Origin: Paenibacillus rhizophilus
GTDB lineage: Bacteria > Bacillota > Bacilli > Paenibacillales > Paenibacillaceae
DNA length: 64,000 nt
Assembly (NCBI RefSeq): GCF_003854965.1
Contig: NZ_RQPI01000003.1
Coordinates: forward strand, 1 to 64,000
Reading direction: 5' to 3'
The position numbers were made by a program, and so were the translations under genes. The stretch's first letter is position 1. Every line of letters starts with the position of its first letter. Below the pieces are notes generated by a model. That model saw only the letters and a program-made list of their open reading frames with translations. It made no database searches and was not told the origin of the DNA. Positions 8,085-19,502 of this stretch are shown here, in pieces.

Positions 8085-9698
8085 ATGAAAAGATTAAAAA
8101 AGTCAAAAGTCTTGGCTAAAACAGCTTCCGCCTCTATACTTGCTTCTCTAATGTTCCTTACTGCTTGCAGTGGTGGAGGGGGAGGGAATGCGTCTAGTAA
8201 AGAACAGGATCCAAACGGTAAAGTAACCCTGAATATTATTACGCAAAGCTCCCCGCTGGCACCGGCCGATCCCAATGAGAAGCTGATCAATAAACGTCTC
8301 GAAGAAAAAACGAATGTTCATATTAATTGGAAAAACTTCACCAAAGACGTGTTTGTGGAAAAAAGAAACCTCGCGGTCGCAAGCGGCGATCTTCCCGATG
8401 CGATTTTCAATGCGGACTACAGCGACTACGAGCTGCTCAAACTCGCTAAAGACGGTGTCATCGTTCCGCTTAATGATCTGATCGAGAAGGATATGCCCAA
8501 CTTTAAAAAAGTGCTGGAAGAAGCCCCTGAATACAAGAGCATGATTACGGCGCCGGACGGAAAGATTTATGGATTCCCTTGGATTGAAGAGCTGGGCAGC
8601 GGAAAAGAAAGAATTCAGGCTGTAGACAGCATGCCTTGGATCAATGTGGAATGGCTCAAGAAGCTTGGGCTCGAAATGCCGAAAACAACGGAAGAACTGA
8701 AGAAAGTGCTGATCGCGTTCAAGACAAAAGATCCGAATGGCAACGGTAAGGCGGATGAAATTCCTTTGTCCTTTATTAACAAGCCGGGAGCAGAAGATCT
8801 GACCTACCTCTTTGCCGCTTTCGGACTGGGAGAGAATCCCGACCATGCGGTCGTAAGCAATGATGGTAAAGTGATCTTTGCGCCGGCGGATGAAGGCTAT
8901 AAAAACGCTGTTTCCTATATCAACGATCTTTATAAAGAAGGGCTCATTGATATTGAAGCTTATACGCAGGACTGGAGTACTTACCTTGCCAAAGGAAAGG
9001 ATCAAAAATACGGTCTTTACTTCTCCTGGGATAAGGCCAACATCTCCGGAGCAAACGAGTCTTATCAAGTATTGCCGCCGCTCGCAGGTCCCGATGGTGA
9101 AATTAACGTAGCCCGTACAAACGGCATTGGCCTTGGCCGCGGTAAAATGGTTGTTACGAGCGCAAATAAAAGCCTGGATGCGACTGCGAAATGGGTGGAT
9201 CAGCTGTATGAACCGGTTCAGTCCGTGCAGGACAACTGGGGAACATACGGGGACGACAAGCAGCAGAACATCTTCGAATTTGATGAAGCCAAAGGCATGC
9301 TGAAGCATCTGCCGCTCGAAGGCGCAGCGCCCGTTGAACTTCGTGAGAAAACAAGTGTCGGCGGGCCACTGGCTGTTCTTAATTCCTACTATGGTAAATA
9401 CACGACCGTGCCGGATGACGCCAAAGGCAGAATGGATATTATCAAGAATATCATGGCTCCACACATGAAGGCGGATAACGTAATGCCAAGCGTATTCAAT
9501 TCGATTGAAGAGCTTGACCGCCTTACGACGATTGAAGCAGACTTGTTCGCCTACGTGCTTAGAATGCGTACAGAATGGTACCAGAACGGCAAAGTGAACG
9601 AGCAGTGGGGAGATTACCAGAAAGAACTGAACCGCCTCGGCTTGGAAGAATGGCTTAAAATTAAACAGGACGGTTATGACAGAGCCACGAAAAAATAA
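8085..9698 (+). CDS. Sugar-binding lipoprotein of ABC importer, LplA/YtcQ type
   Basis: A 537-residue extracellular solute-binding protein. The signal peptide ends in a lipobox, LTAC (Cys28), followed by a glycine-rich linker. KVTLNIITQSSPLAPADPNE opens the mature domain, and a DPNGNGKADEIP segment resembles the calcium-binding loop of large family-1 binding proteins. The length is typical of the LplA subgroup, longer than MalE-like proteins. The start follows TTTGGAGG. It is the last gene of the operon. The ligand is unknown; no regulator or glycosidase lies within the operon to suggest one. Confidence 0.9.
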   Translation: MKRLKKSKVLAKTASASILASLMFLTACSGGGGGNASSKEQDPNGKVTLNIITQSSPLAPADPNEKLINKRLEEKTNVHINWKNFTKDVFVEKRNLAVASGDLPDAIFNADYSDYELLKLAKDGVIVPLNDLIEKDMPNFKKVLEEAPEYKSMITAPDGKIYGFPWIEELGSGKERIQAVDSMPWINVEWLKKLGLEMPKTTEELKKVLIAFKTKDPNGNGKADEIPLSFINKPGAEDLTYLFAAFGLGENPDHAVVSNDGKVIFAPADEGYKNAVSYINDLYKEGLIDIEAYTQDWSTYLAKGKDQKYGLYFSWDKANISGANESYQVLPPLAGPDGEINVARTNGIGLGRGKMVVTSANKSLDATAKWVDQLYEPVQSVQDNWGTYGDDKQQNIFEFDEAKGMLKHLPLEGAAPVELREKTSVGGPLAVLNSYYGKYTTVPDDAKGRMDIIKNIMAPHMKADNVMPSVFNSIEELDRLTTIEADLFAYVLRMRTEWYQNGKVNEQWGDYQKELNRLGLEEWLKIKQDGYDRATKK

Positions 9699-9711
9699 AC
9701 GTTAGCCGGTG

Positions 9712-9755
9712 AAGGCCGTGTTCCATGCAGTTATGCTGCTGAACACGGCCTTTTT
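9712..9755 (+). terminator. Rho-independent terminator of sugar ABC operon
   Basis: AAGGCCGTGTTC pairs with GAACACGGCCTT and is followed by a T tract. It lies 14 bases after the binding-protein stop. Confidence 0.85.
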
Positions 9756-9915
9756 CTGATGATCAAAGGTCGCCCAGCCTCGAATCCCCGGCAATGCTTT
9801 GAAATATTCCCCCCGGACTACATTTACCCTCACAACGATTTGGTAACCAAAAAGCCTGTTTCCCGTATTAACCCATGAACATGAATCCGATTTTACAAAA
9901 ATAGAAGTAGAGGTA

Positions 9916-12309
9916 ATGAATCATATGAATGTGGAATTTACGGATTACGCCGATACATCGTATCGGCTGGCTGAGCAGAAGGCGGCTCAGTATTTTGCAT
10001 CCCTTTATATGCAGGTTATGGAGAAGACTTATGTGCCTGCCCTGACAAAAGATATCCAATTGTGGAAACGGAACCATGTGCGTCATCATACATGGCTATC
10101 CTTTTTTTCGCGGGGAAAAAGAAAACCTGATACTCGGGATTATCATAGATATATCGGGTGGCTGGATTATATGGGGAAATTGGATGGTTACCTGGATCGA
10201 AGCGTCTCCTACATTTATATGAGGGATCTGGGCAAGGCCCTTGATTCTTCCGAGACACAGACCCGGATCCAGCATATGGTTGCCGACATCAAAAGTCACT
10301 TGGTTCATTCCACTAGAGCAAACCGGGGAGACCAGCCGGAGTATATGAGTTTGGCCGGGTTTTATCGGTGGGCTCAGAAGGAAGGAATAGAAACGGCTGC
10401 GATTTGGGTGATGGACAAACTTAAGGACGTGTCCTTCCATATTCCGAAAGAAATGAATGCCGAGCAGTCCCAGCGAAAACTGATCAAGATCATTGTCGGG
10501 GTTGTTTTGCATGTGATAGAAGAGATGGACGATGAAACATCGCCTGCGGAACGTGCGCGGAGACTTGATGAAGCCATCAGGCTAGGGTATTCCTATGGTT
10601 TGACCTATCCTTTCATTGACGATCTTCTCGATTCCCAGGTCTTAACCGCAGGGGAGAAAGAACAATATTCCCGTATGATACGCACCGCGCTTCTCACTGG
10701 ATTTGTTCCGGAAATTAGCGGGTGGGCCGGACATAACATGGATTTCATTCAATACGTCCATTCCGAGCTCCGGGATGCTTTTGAATATATTAAGGGCCTT
10801 CAGCGGCCGGAAACACAGAAAACATTTTTTGAGCAGTCTTATGTATTTTTTTATTCCCAGGATATGGATCGCGCCAAGAATCTATCCAATGCCAATTACA
10901 CGAACGAAGAGCTTTATATACCCATCATTTTAAAATCCTCTTCTTCCAGGTTGATTGTCCGTTCCGTCATTAGCGCTCCCAAAGATGAAGGTTTTGATGA
11001 TCGAACGTTCTTTTACGGCATTTACAACCAGTTGGCTGATGATTTTGCGGATATGTTCGATGATAGGAGAGATGGTGCGGTAACGCCTTATACCTATTAT
11101 TTAAAATACCATAAACAACGTTCGGATCTTATCAATCCCTATGAATTATACTGGACGGTCATTTCCCATTTGATCCATAACGTGTATCAGTCCGACATCA
11201 AGACCCGTGAGGTGATATTGGATCGTGCAATCAACGGTCTCAAACGTTGTAAAGAACGCTTGGGCACTGAAAAGTATAACGAAATCATGGAAATATTTGC
11301 TTCCGGAAATCCGGAATTTAATCGTCTCATCGGGCAGATGGTTCGAAAAGCGGAGGATGTTGATTTCTTCGATAAGCTGCTGCGGGACCAGATGAATACC
11401 CTTTTGAAAAACGATCAGAGGGAAAAGGAAGACTTTCAGGATACGATCAAAACGGTCCGCGGTCAGATAAACAACTTGTTGCAGATTCCGAAAAATAACG
11501 GGATTTCTCCGATGAAAGAACCGCTTATTGATGCCGCAAATTACAGTCTCGAAGGGGACGGGAAGCGGATACGGCCGATATTGACCTGGGTCATGGGCGT
11601 AAATGAATATGGACTGAATGCATCGGCCATCGCGCCTCTTCTGAGATCATTGGAATATATGCATACCGCATCCTTGATCTTCGATGATCTGCCGTCCCAG
11701 GATAATGCATCTACCCGCAGAGGGCGTCCAACCCTGCATCAGGTCCATAATAGCGCCACGGCGGAATTAACTGGTCTGTTTCTCATCCAGAAGGCGATCA
11801 ATGAACAAGCGTCGCTTGATAAGTTCGATGCGAAAACCGTGCTATCCTTGATGCAATATTCGGCCGGGAAGGCGGAAGATATGTGTATGGGGCAGGCGAT
11901 GGATTTGCATTCCAAAGGAAAAGCGCTGACACTGGAGCAATTGAACAGGATGTGCTTTTATAAAACCGGTGTTGCATTTGAAGCTTCTCTGGTTATGCCC
12001 GCGATTCTCGCTCAGGTGAACGAGCCGGAAATCGCGGCTTTGAAGAAATTCGCCTATCATGCAGGCATTGCCTTTCAGATTAAAGATGATTTGCTTGACT
12101 TGGAAGGTGATCTGCTCGTGCTCGGCAAGCCCGCCCGCCAGGATACCCAAAATAACAGTTCGACATTTGTGTCCATCCTTGGTCAGGAAGGCGCCAGAAA
12201 AGAGATGTGGGAGCACTACTGCCTTGCAATGGAAGCGTTGAAAGAGGTGCCCCGCAATATCGCTTTTCTGAAGCATTTATTGAATTATATGGTTAATCGG
12301 GAACGATGA
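9916..12309 (+). CDS. Two-domain isoprenoid synthase: terpene-synthase-like N-half fused to polyprenyl synthase
   Basis: 797 residues, over twice the length of an ordinary polyprenyl diphosphate synthase. The C-terminal half (about 510-797) has every hallmark of a trans-prenyltransferase: GKRIRP at 549-554, first Asp-rich motif DDLPSQD at 590-596, RRGRPT at 601-606, KTG at 683-685 and second Asp motif DDLLD at 724-728. The all-helical N-terminal half (about 1-480) carries its own pair, DDLLD at 235-239 and DDFADMFDD at 375-383, about 140 residues apart. That spacing is expected of class I terpene or prenyl synthases. I infer a bifunctional enzyme making a prenyl diphosphate and cyclising or extending it; alternatively the N-half is regulatory. 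ATG at 9916 and at 9925 are both possible starts. No tailoring genes adjoin. Confidence 0.75.
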   Translation: MNHMNVEFTDYADTSYRLAEQKAAQYFASLYMQVMEKTYVPALTKDIQLWKRNHVRHHTWLSFFSRGKRKPDTRDYHRYIGWLDYMGKLDGYLDRSVSYIYMRDLGKALDSSETQTRIQHMVADIKSHLVHSTRANRGDQPEYMSLAGFYRWAQKEGIETAAIWVMDKLKDVSFHIPKEMNAEQSQRKLIKIIVGVVLHVIEEMDDETSPAERARRLDEAIRLGYSYGLTYPFIDDLLDSQVLTAGEKEQYSRMIRTALLTGFVPEISGWAGHNMDFIQYVHSELRDAFEYIKGLQRPETQKTFFEQSYVFFYSQDMDRAKNLSNANYTNEELYIPIILKSSSSRLIVRSVISAPKDEGFDDRTFFYGIYNQLADDFADMFDDRRDGAVTPYTYYLKYHKQRSDLINPYELYWTVISHLIHNVYQSDIKTREVILDRAINGLKRCKERLGTEKYNEIMEIFASGNPEFNRLIGQMVRKAEDVDFFDKLLRDQMNTLLKNDQREKEDFQDTIKTVRGQINNLLQIPKNNGISPMKEPLIDAANYSLEGDGKRIRPILTWVMGVNEYGLNASAIAPLLRSLEYMHTASLIFDDLPSQDNASTRRGRPTLHQVHNSATAELTGLFLIQKAINEQASLDKFDAKTVLSLMQYSAGKAEDMCMGQAMDLHSKGKALTLEQLNRMCFYKTGVAFEASLVMPAILAQVNEPEIAALKKFAYHAGIAFQIKDDLLDLEGDLLVLGKPARQDTQNNSSTFVSILGQEGARKEMWEHYCLAMEALKEVPRNIAFLKHLLNYMVNRER

Positions 12310-12322
12310 AAGGTTGCTTGAA

Positions 12323-12380
12323 GGCAAAACATTAATAACCCCCGCCCGATTACGTATCGGACCGGGGCTGTTTGCCGTTA
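12323..12380. repeat. 58-bp hairpin repeat, copy 1
   Basis: Aligns without gaps to 13178-13235, identical at 50 of 58 positions by hand count. Each copy folds into a hairpin with an inner CCGAT/ATCGG stem and an outer CCCC/GGGG stem. This copy lies between the converging isoprenoid synthase and cueP genes, and the hairpin (12339-12368) can act as a bidirectional terminator. Confidence 0.7.
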
Positions 12381-12459
12381 GGAGGCTGGGTTCGAAACGG
12401 AACTATCAAGAATAAAGAGATCACGCCGCGTTGCGTTGACGCTGAACTGAGTTTCATCA

Positions 12460-13002
12460 TTAAGTCAATTGCATGGTGGAAACACAGGTGTTGTCGTCTT
12501 CAAAAGTTGAGATTTTGGATTCGCTGCTTTTGCCGCCTTGCTCAATTTTGACGTCGAAGGTTTGGTCGCGCGGGAGCCAGAAATCGATGAATCCATTGCC
12601 GAAAGTTTGGAATACATCTTTAATCACGACTTTGCCGTCCGAATCCGTTATGGTTACGTTGAATTTCTCATTCGCCATTTCTCCCTGGCAGCCGGTCAAG
12701 TTATGAGTAGCGCAGGGATGCGTCTTGTTGACATATGGAGCAATGGAAACGAAAAACTCGTTATCAGGCAGGCTGTAGGTCGATTTGTCATTGTTGTCTG
12801 CTGTCACGGTGAGTTCATGCGATGTAATCGATGCAGATTTAGCATCAAGGTTTCCTGAGCTGTAATCATTCACCAATTGTTTGATGCTCGGGACCGTCTG
12901 GTTTGCGGTCTCCTTTGTTTTGGCTCCGCCTGCGATGACGTACGTTCCTAAAACGACAGCAATCAAAGCCGCAGTAATTAAAATTTTTCTTCTCATTCTC
13001 AA
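12460..13002 (-). CDS. cueP: CueP-family metal-binding protein
   Basis: A 180-residue protein with an N-terminal membrane or signal segment (RKILITAALIAVVLGTYVIAGG) and the CueP domain. The conserved triad Cys97, Cys105 (THPCATHNLTGCQGE) and Cys173 (DDNTCVSTMQLT) matches the spacing of the copper-binding cysteines known from Salmonella CueP, a periplasmic copper protein. In this Gram-positive the domain would face outward, anchored by its uncleaved helix or released. It is monocistronic, with no copper ATPase or CueR beside it. A role in copper handling is inferred from the family. Confidence 0.88.
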   Translation of the reverse strand: MRMRRKILITAALIAVVLGTYVIAGGAKTKETANQTVPSIKQLVNDYSSGNLDAKSASITSHELTVTADNNDKSTYSLPDNEFFVSIAPYVNKTHPCATHNLTGCQGEMANEKFNVTITDSDGKVVIKDVFQTFGNGFIDFWLPRDQTFDVKIEQGGKSSESKISTFEDDNTCVSTMQLT

Positions 13003-13177
13003 ACTCCTTATCTATTTTTCTGAACCTACCAATGACCGTCTGAAGACCCCTGTTGTGAATTGTAATTTAGATTAGCCCCCCTTTGCAACAGCATCCAATC
13101 CATATCGGGGACATTCCGCTTCATATTTTGCATTTCATCACTGCACTAGCCGAGGCGTGAGGATGCGGTCGGAAGAT

Positions 13178-13235
13178 GGCAAAACATGAACAACCCCGGC
13201 CCGATTAGATATCGGAGCGGGGTTGTTTGCGGTTA
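13178..13235. repeat. 58-bp hairpin repeat, copy 2
   Basis: Second copy of the element at 12323-12380. The outer stem AACAACCCC/GGGGTTGTT (13189-13227) is stronger here. It sits just behind the stop of the minus-strand glycosidase gene and probably terminates it. The two copies bracket cueP. The rest of the cueP upstream gap (13003-13177) shows nothing else clear. Confidence 0.7.
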
Positions 13236-13268
13236 ACAGGCGCGTCGCTGGGCTTGCAGCATCTAGTT

Positions 13269-16200
13269 CTAGTTCGCCAGCCGCAGAGACTGCTGCAGAC
13301 CGTTGACGCTGTAGCGGTTAAAAGTTACCTTGCCTTCCGAGGTGACGATCCGCAGGGTGTGGTCGCCGTCCGGCAGATTATTTTTCTCAAATACGACTTT
13401 ATTGTAGCCTTCGAGATCGGCGGCGGTGAGGTCAATCGTGCCCTGCAGCACGTTATCGATATATACATCCGCTCTGCCCAAATTGCTCTGCACGTTAGCC
13501 AGCCAGCGGATGCCGGTTCCCGTGAAGCCGAAGGATGCGACCTCTGCCGGAGCCTCGGTTTCGTTCCAGCTTCCGTTGTCATTGGTCTGGATACCCGGAG
13601 AATAGTAGACGCCCGTATCATTAAAGGCGTAATCGTGCCAGCCGGACTCGGTCGTTGACGACTGCTTGGGAGTGAGCTCCGCATAGTCGATATTGACGCC
13701 TCCCGTGTTGCTGCCGTCATGCCGCAGCATGATCGTGTTCGGTCCATCGATAAGCGTGACATCGGCCGTTATGCTTTTATAGGCGCCGGAGCCCAAGTTC
13801 TTGCCGGTTGAAACGAAGGCCAGCTTCTTGATCATCTTGCCGTTGACATACAGATTCAATGTCGCGTCCGCCGAGGTGGCGTAACCGATGCGGAGCGTAT
13901 AGCTGCCGGCTCCCGGCATGATGTTGATGATGCTGATGCTCGATCCGTTCCCGTGCATATCGCGAACATAACCGCCGCCGGAGGCGGCGTAGTCTACCGC
14001 CGTTTTGGCGATGCCGCCAAGCTGAGCCTTCTCAGCCTCGTACACCGGACCGCCAGGGGTAACCGGCATATCCGGCACGGTGAGCTGCACCGGGTCGCTC
14101 GGGGCGGAGACGTTGCCGGAATCGTCGACGGCCCGAACCGTATACGAGTAGGTGCGGTCGTAGCCGATCGTCGTATCGGTGAACTGCGTCACCGAAGACG
14201 GCAATTCCGCGATTTCCTCTTCGTCGCGGTACAGGCGGTAACCGGTCGTTCCCCGGTTGTCCGCCGCTTCGTTCCAATCAATCGCGGCGGAATTCCATGC
14301 CGCCATGGCCGCGCCGGCCATGACCGGCTTCTCCGGCGTCTGATCTTCCTTCGGCGTCAAATAGAGCTGAACCGCTTCACCGGCGGCTACGGTCAGGTCA
14401 AGGTCCAGGTAGGGTGACACGCTTCGGTCATCCACCGAATAGGCGGCGCCGAGCGTGCTGCCGTCCCGGTACTGCTCCACCCGGTACGTGCCGCTCTCTG
14501 GCAGCGTGACCCGGACGCTCACATGGCGCGCCGGAGTACCGGCTGGCTCGAAGTTCACCACGCTGATGATCCGCTTGTCGGACGAGGCGCCGACCGGAGA
14601 CGCGCCGAGCGCACGCGTATCGACGGCGCGGACATAAATCTTGCGGCCGGCGGATTCGTCGCCGCTCAGGAAGGTGTAGGGCAGCGGCGCGCCGTGCGTC
14701 GCATACGCCGCCGCCAAGCGGCGGAAGGTGCGCAGCCGGGTCTCGCCGCCCTCTGCCGAATTGGCCGCCCAGGCTGCCGTGTCGGCCGCCCGGTGCGTAC
14801 TCCAATTGGCCGGACGGGCAAACAGTGCATAATTCGGGGAAGACGAATCGAAAGCGGTATGCTGCATGATATGGTCCGCGTAGCCGATGTCCCCGCGCAT
14901 TTCCCGGTCGAAGACGGCGGCGAATTTATACGCCGAAGCGCCGAACTTGCTCTGGTCGGCGTGCAGATCGTTCGCTCCCGATTCGGTCATGACCATTTCC
15001 TTCGGGAGCCCTTCGTCCGTGCCGCCGTTATAGGTAAGCAGATTCTCGTTCAGGGCTCCGCCGCGCCCCTGCGCAAGGCCGGACAGCCCGTAGCTGTGGC
15101 CGTTCGTCAGGTCCGACAGCGCCTCGATCGGCCGCCGCTGCGCGGGGTCTCGCTCCCAGCCGTACGGCGTTCCCTTGGTCGGCCAGTAGGCCCAGCCGGG
15201 AGCGACCATCTTGACCCACGGGGTGTTGGCCTGCTCCGACTTCAGGAACTGGGCCATTTCCACGAGCGAGGACTGATTATGATTGAACACGCCAGGCTCA
15301 TTGTCCATTTCAAGATAGGAGAAATACGAGCCATAATCGGCCATGAACTGGCGGTAATATGTCTTCATGCTGTCAGGCATGTGGCCTGCGGTCATGTCGG
15401 CGCTGTTCATGAAGTCCGTGCCGAAGATCCCGACCACCGGCTGCAGATTCAGATCCTTCATGGTCTGGAGGTATGAGACGATGCCGTTTTCCCACATTTT
15501 CCTCGTGTCGGACCATAAGCCTGTCCGCATCATATTCCCGCTGTAGGCAATGCCGAGCCATTCCGTCAAATCGGGCAGGAGTCGGGTTACATCGTCGTTC
15601 ATTACAAACGAATTGGTGATGGCGGTGCCCAGATGGACATACCGGCCGTGGATTGGCTCGGAGGCCGGGGCGGAGAGAGCGGTCATCGACAGCTCGTCCC
15701 ATTCGTACCACAGGTACGCATTCCCCGAAGTACCCGAATAGGACCCGGCGTATACCTCCAGATTCAGTGTATTGTCTCCGGTCTTCAGCAGTTCGTTCGG
15801 TATATACAAACGGTAAAGGTCACGGTAAGCGTAGGCGCCGCCGCTGCCGGACGTACCGGCAATTTGCAGGAGCCCCGCCAGCCTGCCGTTAGAATATACG
15901 GCCATTTGGGGGACGGAAATATAGGCGTTCAGAATGTGAACGTCGAACTCAAGCCCGTATGCGGGCAGACTTGGCAGCGAGTAATTGAGGCTGACCGTTT
16001 TGTTGATGCTGGCCTTCATGCCTTTCGGGAACGACTTCCAGCCGCTTGTGCTTGGTTCGGTATCCGGCGAATAGACGGCATAAGAAGCGGTCATGGCTTT
16101 GAAATCGGAAAATTCGGCGGAGCTTCCGTCATGGGCGCCGATGGTCCAGACGGGTCCGGCGGGCAAGGACTCCGGCTGCATGGCGGCTGCGGAATTGCCG

Positions 16201-16421
16201 TAAACGTCTTGCTCAACAGTAACAGGCGCGGAGACGGCCGTCTGCTGTTCGGCGAAGGCCGTGCCGGCCGGGATGGAAGGATTGCCGATGGCAAGTCCCA
16301 GCGCCATAAGCGCGGTGATGCCTTTGGCGAGGAAATGGAAACGGGAACGTGAAGTCTTTCTTGCAGTCTTTCTAGGTAAATCGTGGACAGGTTGACACTT
16401 TGATTGGGATTGGTTCATCAT
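13269..16421 (-). CDS. Secreted multidomain glycoside hydrolase, clan GH-A type
   Basis: 1050 residues, exported. The Sec signal lies around residues 31-58 (FLAKGITALMALGLAIG, cleavage near AFA-EQQ). A jelly-roll-like domain spans about 90-250. A (beta/alpha)8-type catalytic region spans about 258-545, with probable acid/base Glu375 in YLEMDNEPG and probable nucleophile Glu480 in MVMTESGAND; the NEP motif and ~105-residue spacing suit clan GH-A. A beta-sandwich (about 590-690), a fibronectin-III domain (about 695-785), a CBM6/35-like module opening YEAEKAQLGG (about 793-918) and a C-terminal sugar-binding-type beta domain (about 925-1045) follow. The family number is not recognised and the substrate is unknown. 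GGAGGAG precedes the start. The LacI gene upstream on the same strand may regulate it. Confidence 0.8.
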   Translation of the reverse strand: MMNQSQSKCQPVHDLPRKTARKTSRSRFHFLAKGITALMALGLAIGNPSIPAGTAFAEQQTAVSAPVTVEQDVYGNSAAAMQPESLPAGPVWTIGAHDGSSAEFSDFKAMTASYAVYSPDTEPSTSGWKSFPKGMKASINKTVSLNYSLPSLPAYGLEFDVHILNAYISVPQMAVYSNGRLAGLLQIAGTSGSGGAYAYRDLYRLYIPNELLKTGDNTLNLEVYAGSYSGTSGNAYLWYEWDELSMTALSAPASEPIHGRYVHLGTAITNSFVMNDDVTRLLPDLTEWLGIAYSGNMMRTGLWSDTRKMWENGIVSYLQTMKDLNLQPVVGIFGTDFMNSADMTAGHMPDSMKTYYRQFMADYGSYFSYLEMDNEPGVFNHNQSSLVEMAQFLKSEQANTPWVKMVAPGWAYWPTKGTPYGWERDPAQRRPIEALSDLTNGHSYGLSGLAQGRGGALNENLLTYNGGTDEGLPKEMVMTESGANDLHADQSKFGASAYKFAAVFDREMRGDIGYADHIMQHTAFDSSSPNYALFARPANWSTHRAADTAAWAANSAEGGETRLRTFRRLAAAYATHGAPLPYTFLSGDESAGRKIYVRAVDTRALGASPVGASSDKRIISVVNFEPAGTPARHVSVRVTLPESGTYRVEQYRDGSTLGAAYSVDDRSVSPYLDLDLTVAAGEAVQLYLTPKEDQTPEKPVMAGAAMAAWNSAAIDWNEAADNRGTTGYRLYRDEEEIAELPSSVTQFTDTTIGYDRTYSYTVRAVDDSGNVSAPSDPVQLTVPDMPVTPGGPVYEAEKAQLGGIAKTAVDYAASGGGYVRDMHGNGSSISIINIMPGAGSYTLRIGYATSADATLNLYVNGKMIKKLAFVSTGKNLGSGAYKSITADVTLIDGPNTIMLRHDGSNTGGVNIDYAELTPKQSSTTESGWHDYAFNDTGVYYSPGIQTNDNGSWNETEAPAEVASFGFTGTGIRWLANVQSNLGRADVYIDNVLQGTIDLTAADLEGYNKVVFEKNNLPDGDHTLRIVTSEGKVTFNRYSVNGLQQSLRLAN

Positions 16422-16528
16422 GGTGAATTCTCCTCCGGTTCAATATATCCCTTTACGCCGCCGATTTGCTCGGGTAAGCAGATCGGCGCCCGGATTGGGC
16501 GGAGGAGGAATAACTTTTAACAAACGCG

Positions 16529-16559
16529 GCAATCGTTCAAACGGCAGCAATCGTTCAAA
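16529..16559. repeat. Tandem 13-base repeat upstream of glycosidase gene
   Basis: GCAATCGTTCAAA occurs twice, starts 18 bases apart, about 110-140 bases before the glycosidase start. The spacing and position fit a pair of activator or repressor half-sites. No protein is assigned. Confidence 0.45.
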
Positions 16560-16870
16560 AAGCTCTTCCCCCGGAATGCCAGGCTGCCGCGCTCCATAAC
16601 GGGCGCAGCTTCAAGGACATTCTTTTTTTCCGGCAGCACGGCTGCCACCCTCGTTCTCCGAAAGTGGAGATGAAGAAGGCCCTATGGCTTTGCGTCCTTG
16701 CCTTTCGACAAGTTTGCCTTTGTCACAATGGGTGAAGCTGAATGGTGCAAAAGATGTAAAAATGGGACCACAGCGGCAGGCGACAAATCTATATAAAAAC
16801 GCTGCGGCTGCATGGGCATTAGGGGAGAGAAAGGTGGGAGAAAAGGGCTGTTTTATGTAGGACGATGATA

Positions 16871-16921
16871 GCCGATACAACCTATAAAAAACCTGAACAG
16901 CGGTTCAATAGTAGTATCGGC
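16871..16921. promoter_or_regulatory. Nested inverted repeat downstream of lacI-family gene
   Basis: GCCGATAC at 16871-16878 pairs with GTATCGGC at 16914-16921. Inside lies a perfect palindrome, TGAACAGCGGTTCA (16894-16907), shaped like a regulator operator. The structure could be the terminator of the lacI-family gene (no T tract seen) or an operator region for the glycosidase gene. Confidence 0.4.
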
Positions 16922-17003
16922 CCAGTGAAGATGAATTGTTAGTCATAAAGCAAGGAATGGTCCTTTTTGACTGGTTAACATAATGCGTTGTGGGTATAAA
17001 CGA

Positions 17004-19502
<2,499 letters not shown>

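Larger units (their letters stand above)
16422..17003. other. Long regulatory gap upstream of the glycosidase gene
   Basis: 582 bases between the glycosidase start and the lacI-family stop with no credible gene; a 90-codon minus-strand reading at 16611-16880 has no family features. It contains a 13-base direct repeat, GCAATCGTTCAAA at 16529-16541 and 16547-16559, and a nested inverted repeat at 16871-16921. Both are listed separately. Confidence 0.6.

Noticed and set aside
8148..9464. 438-codon open frame on the minus strand
   Set aside because: It is antisense to the LplA-type binding-protein gene and encodes no recognisable domain; an artefact of codon bias.
16611..16880. 89-codon minus-strand frame in the glycosidase upstream gap
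   Set aside because: No ribosome site and no family features; it lies within a regulatory region with repeats.
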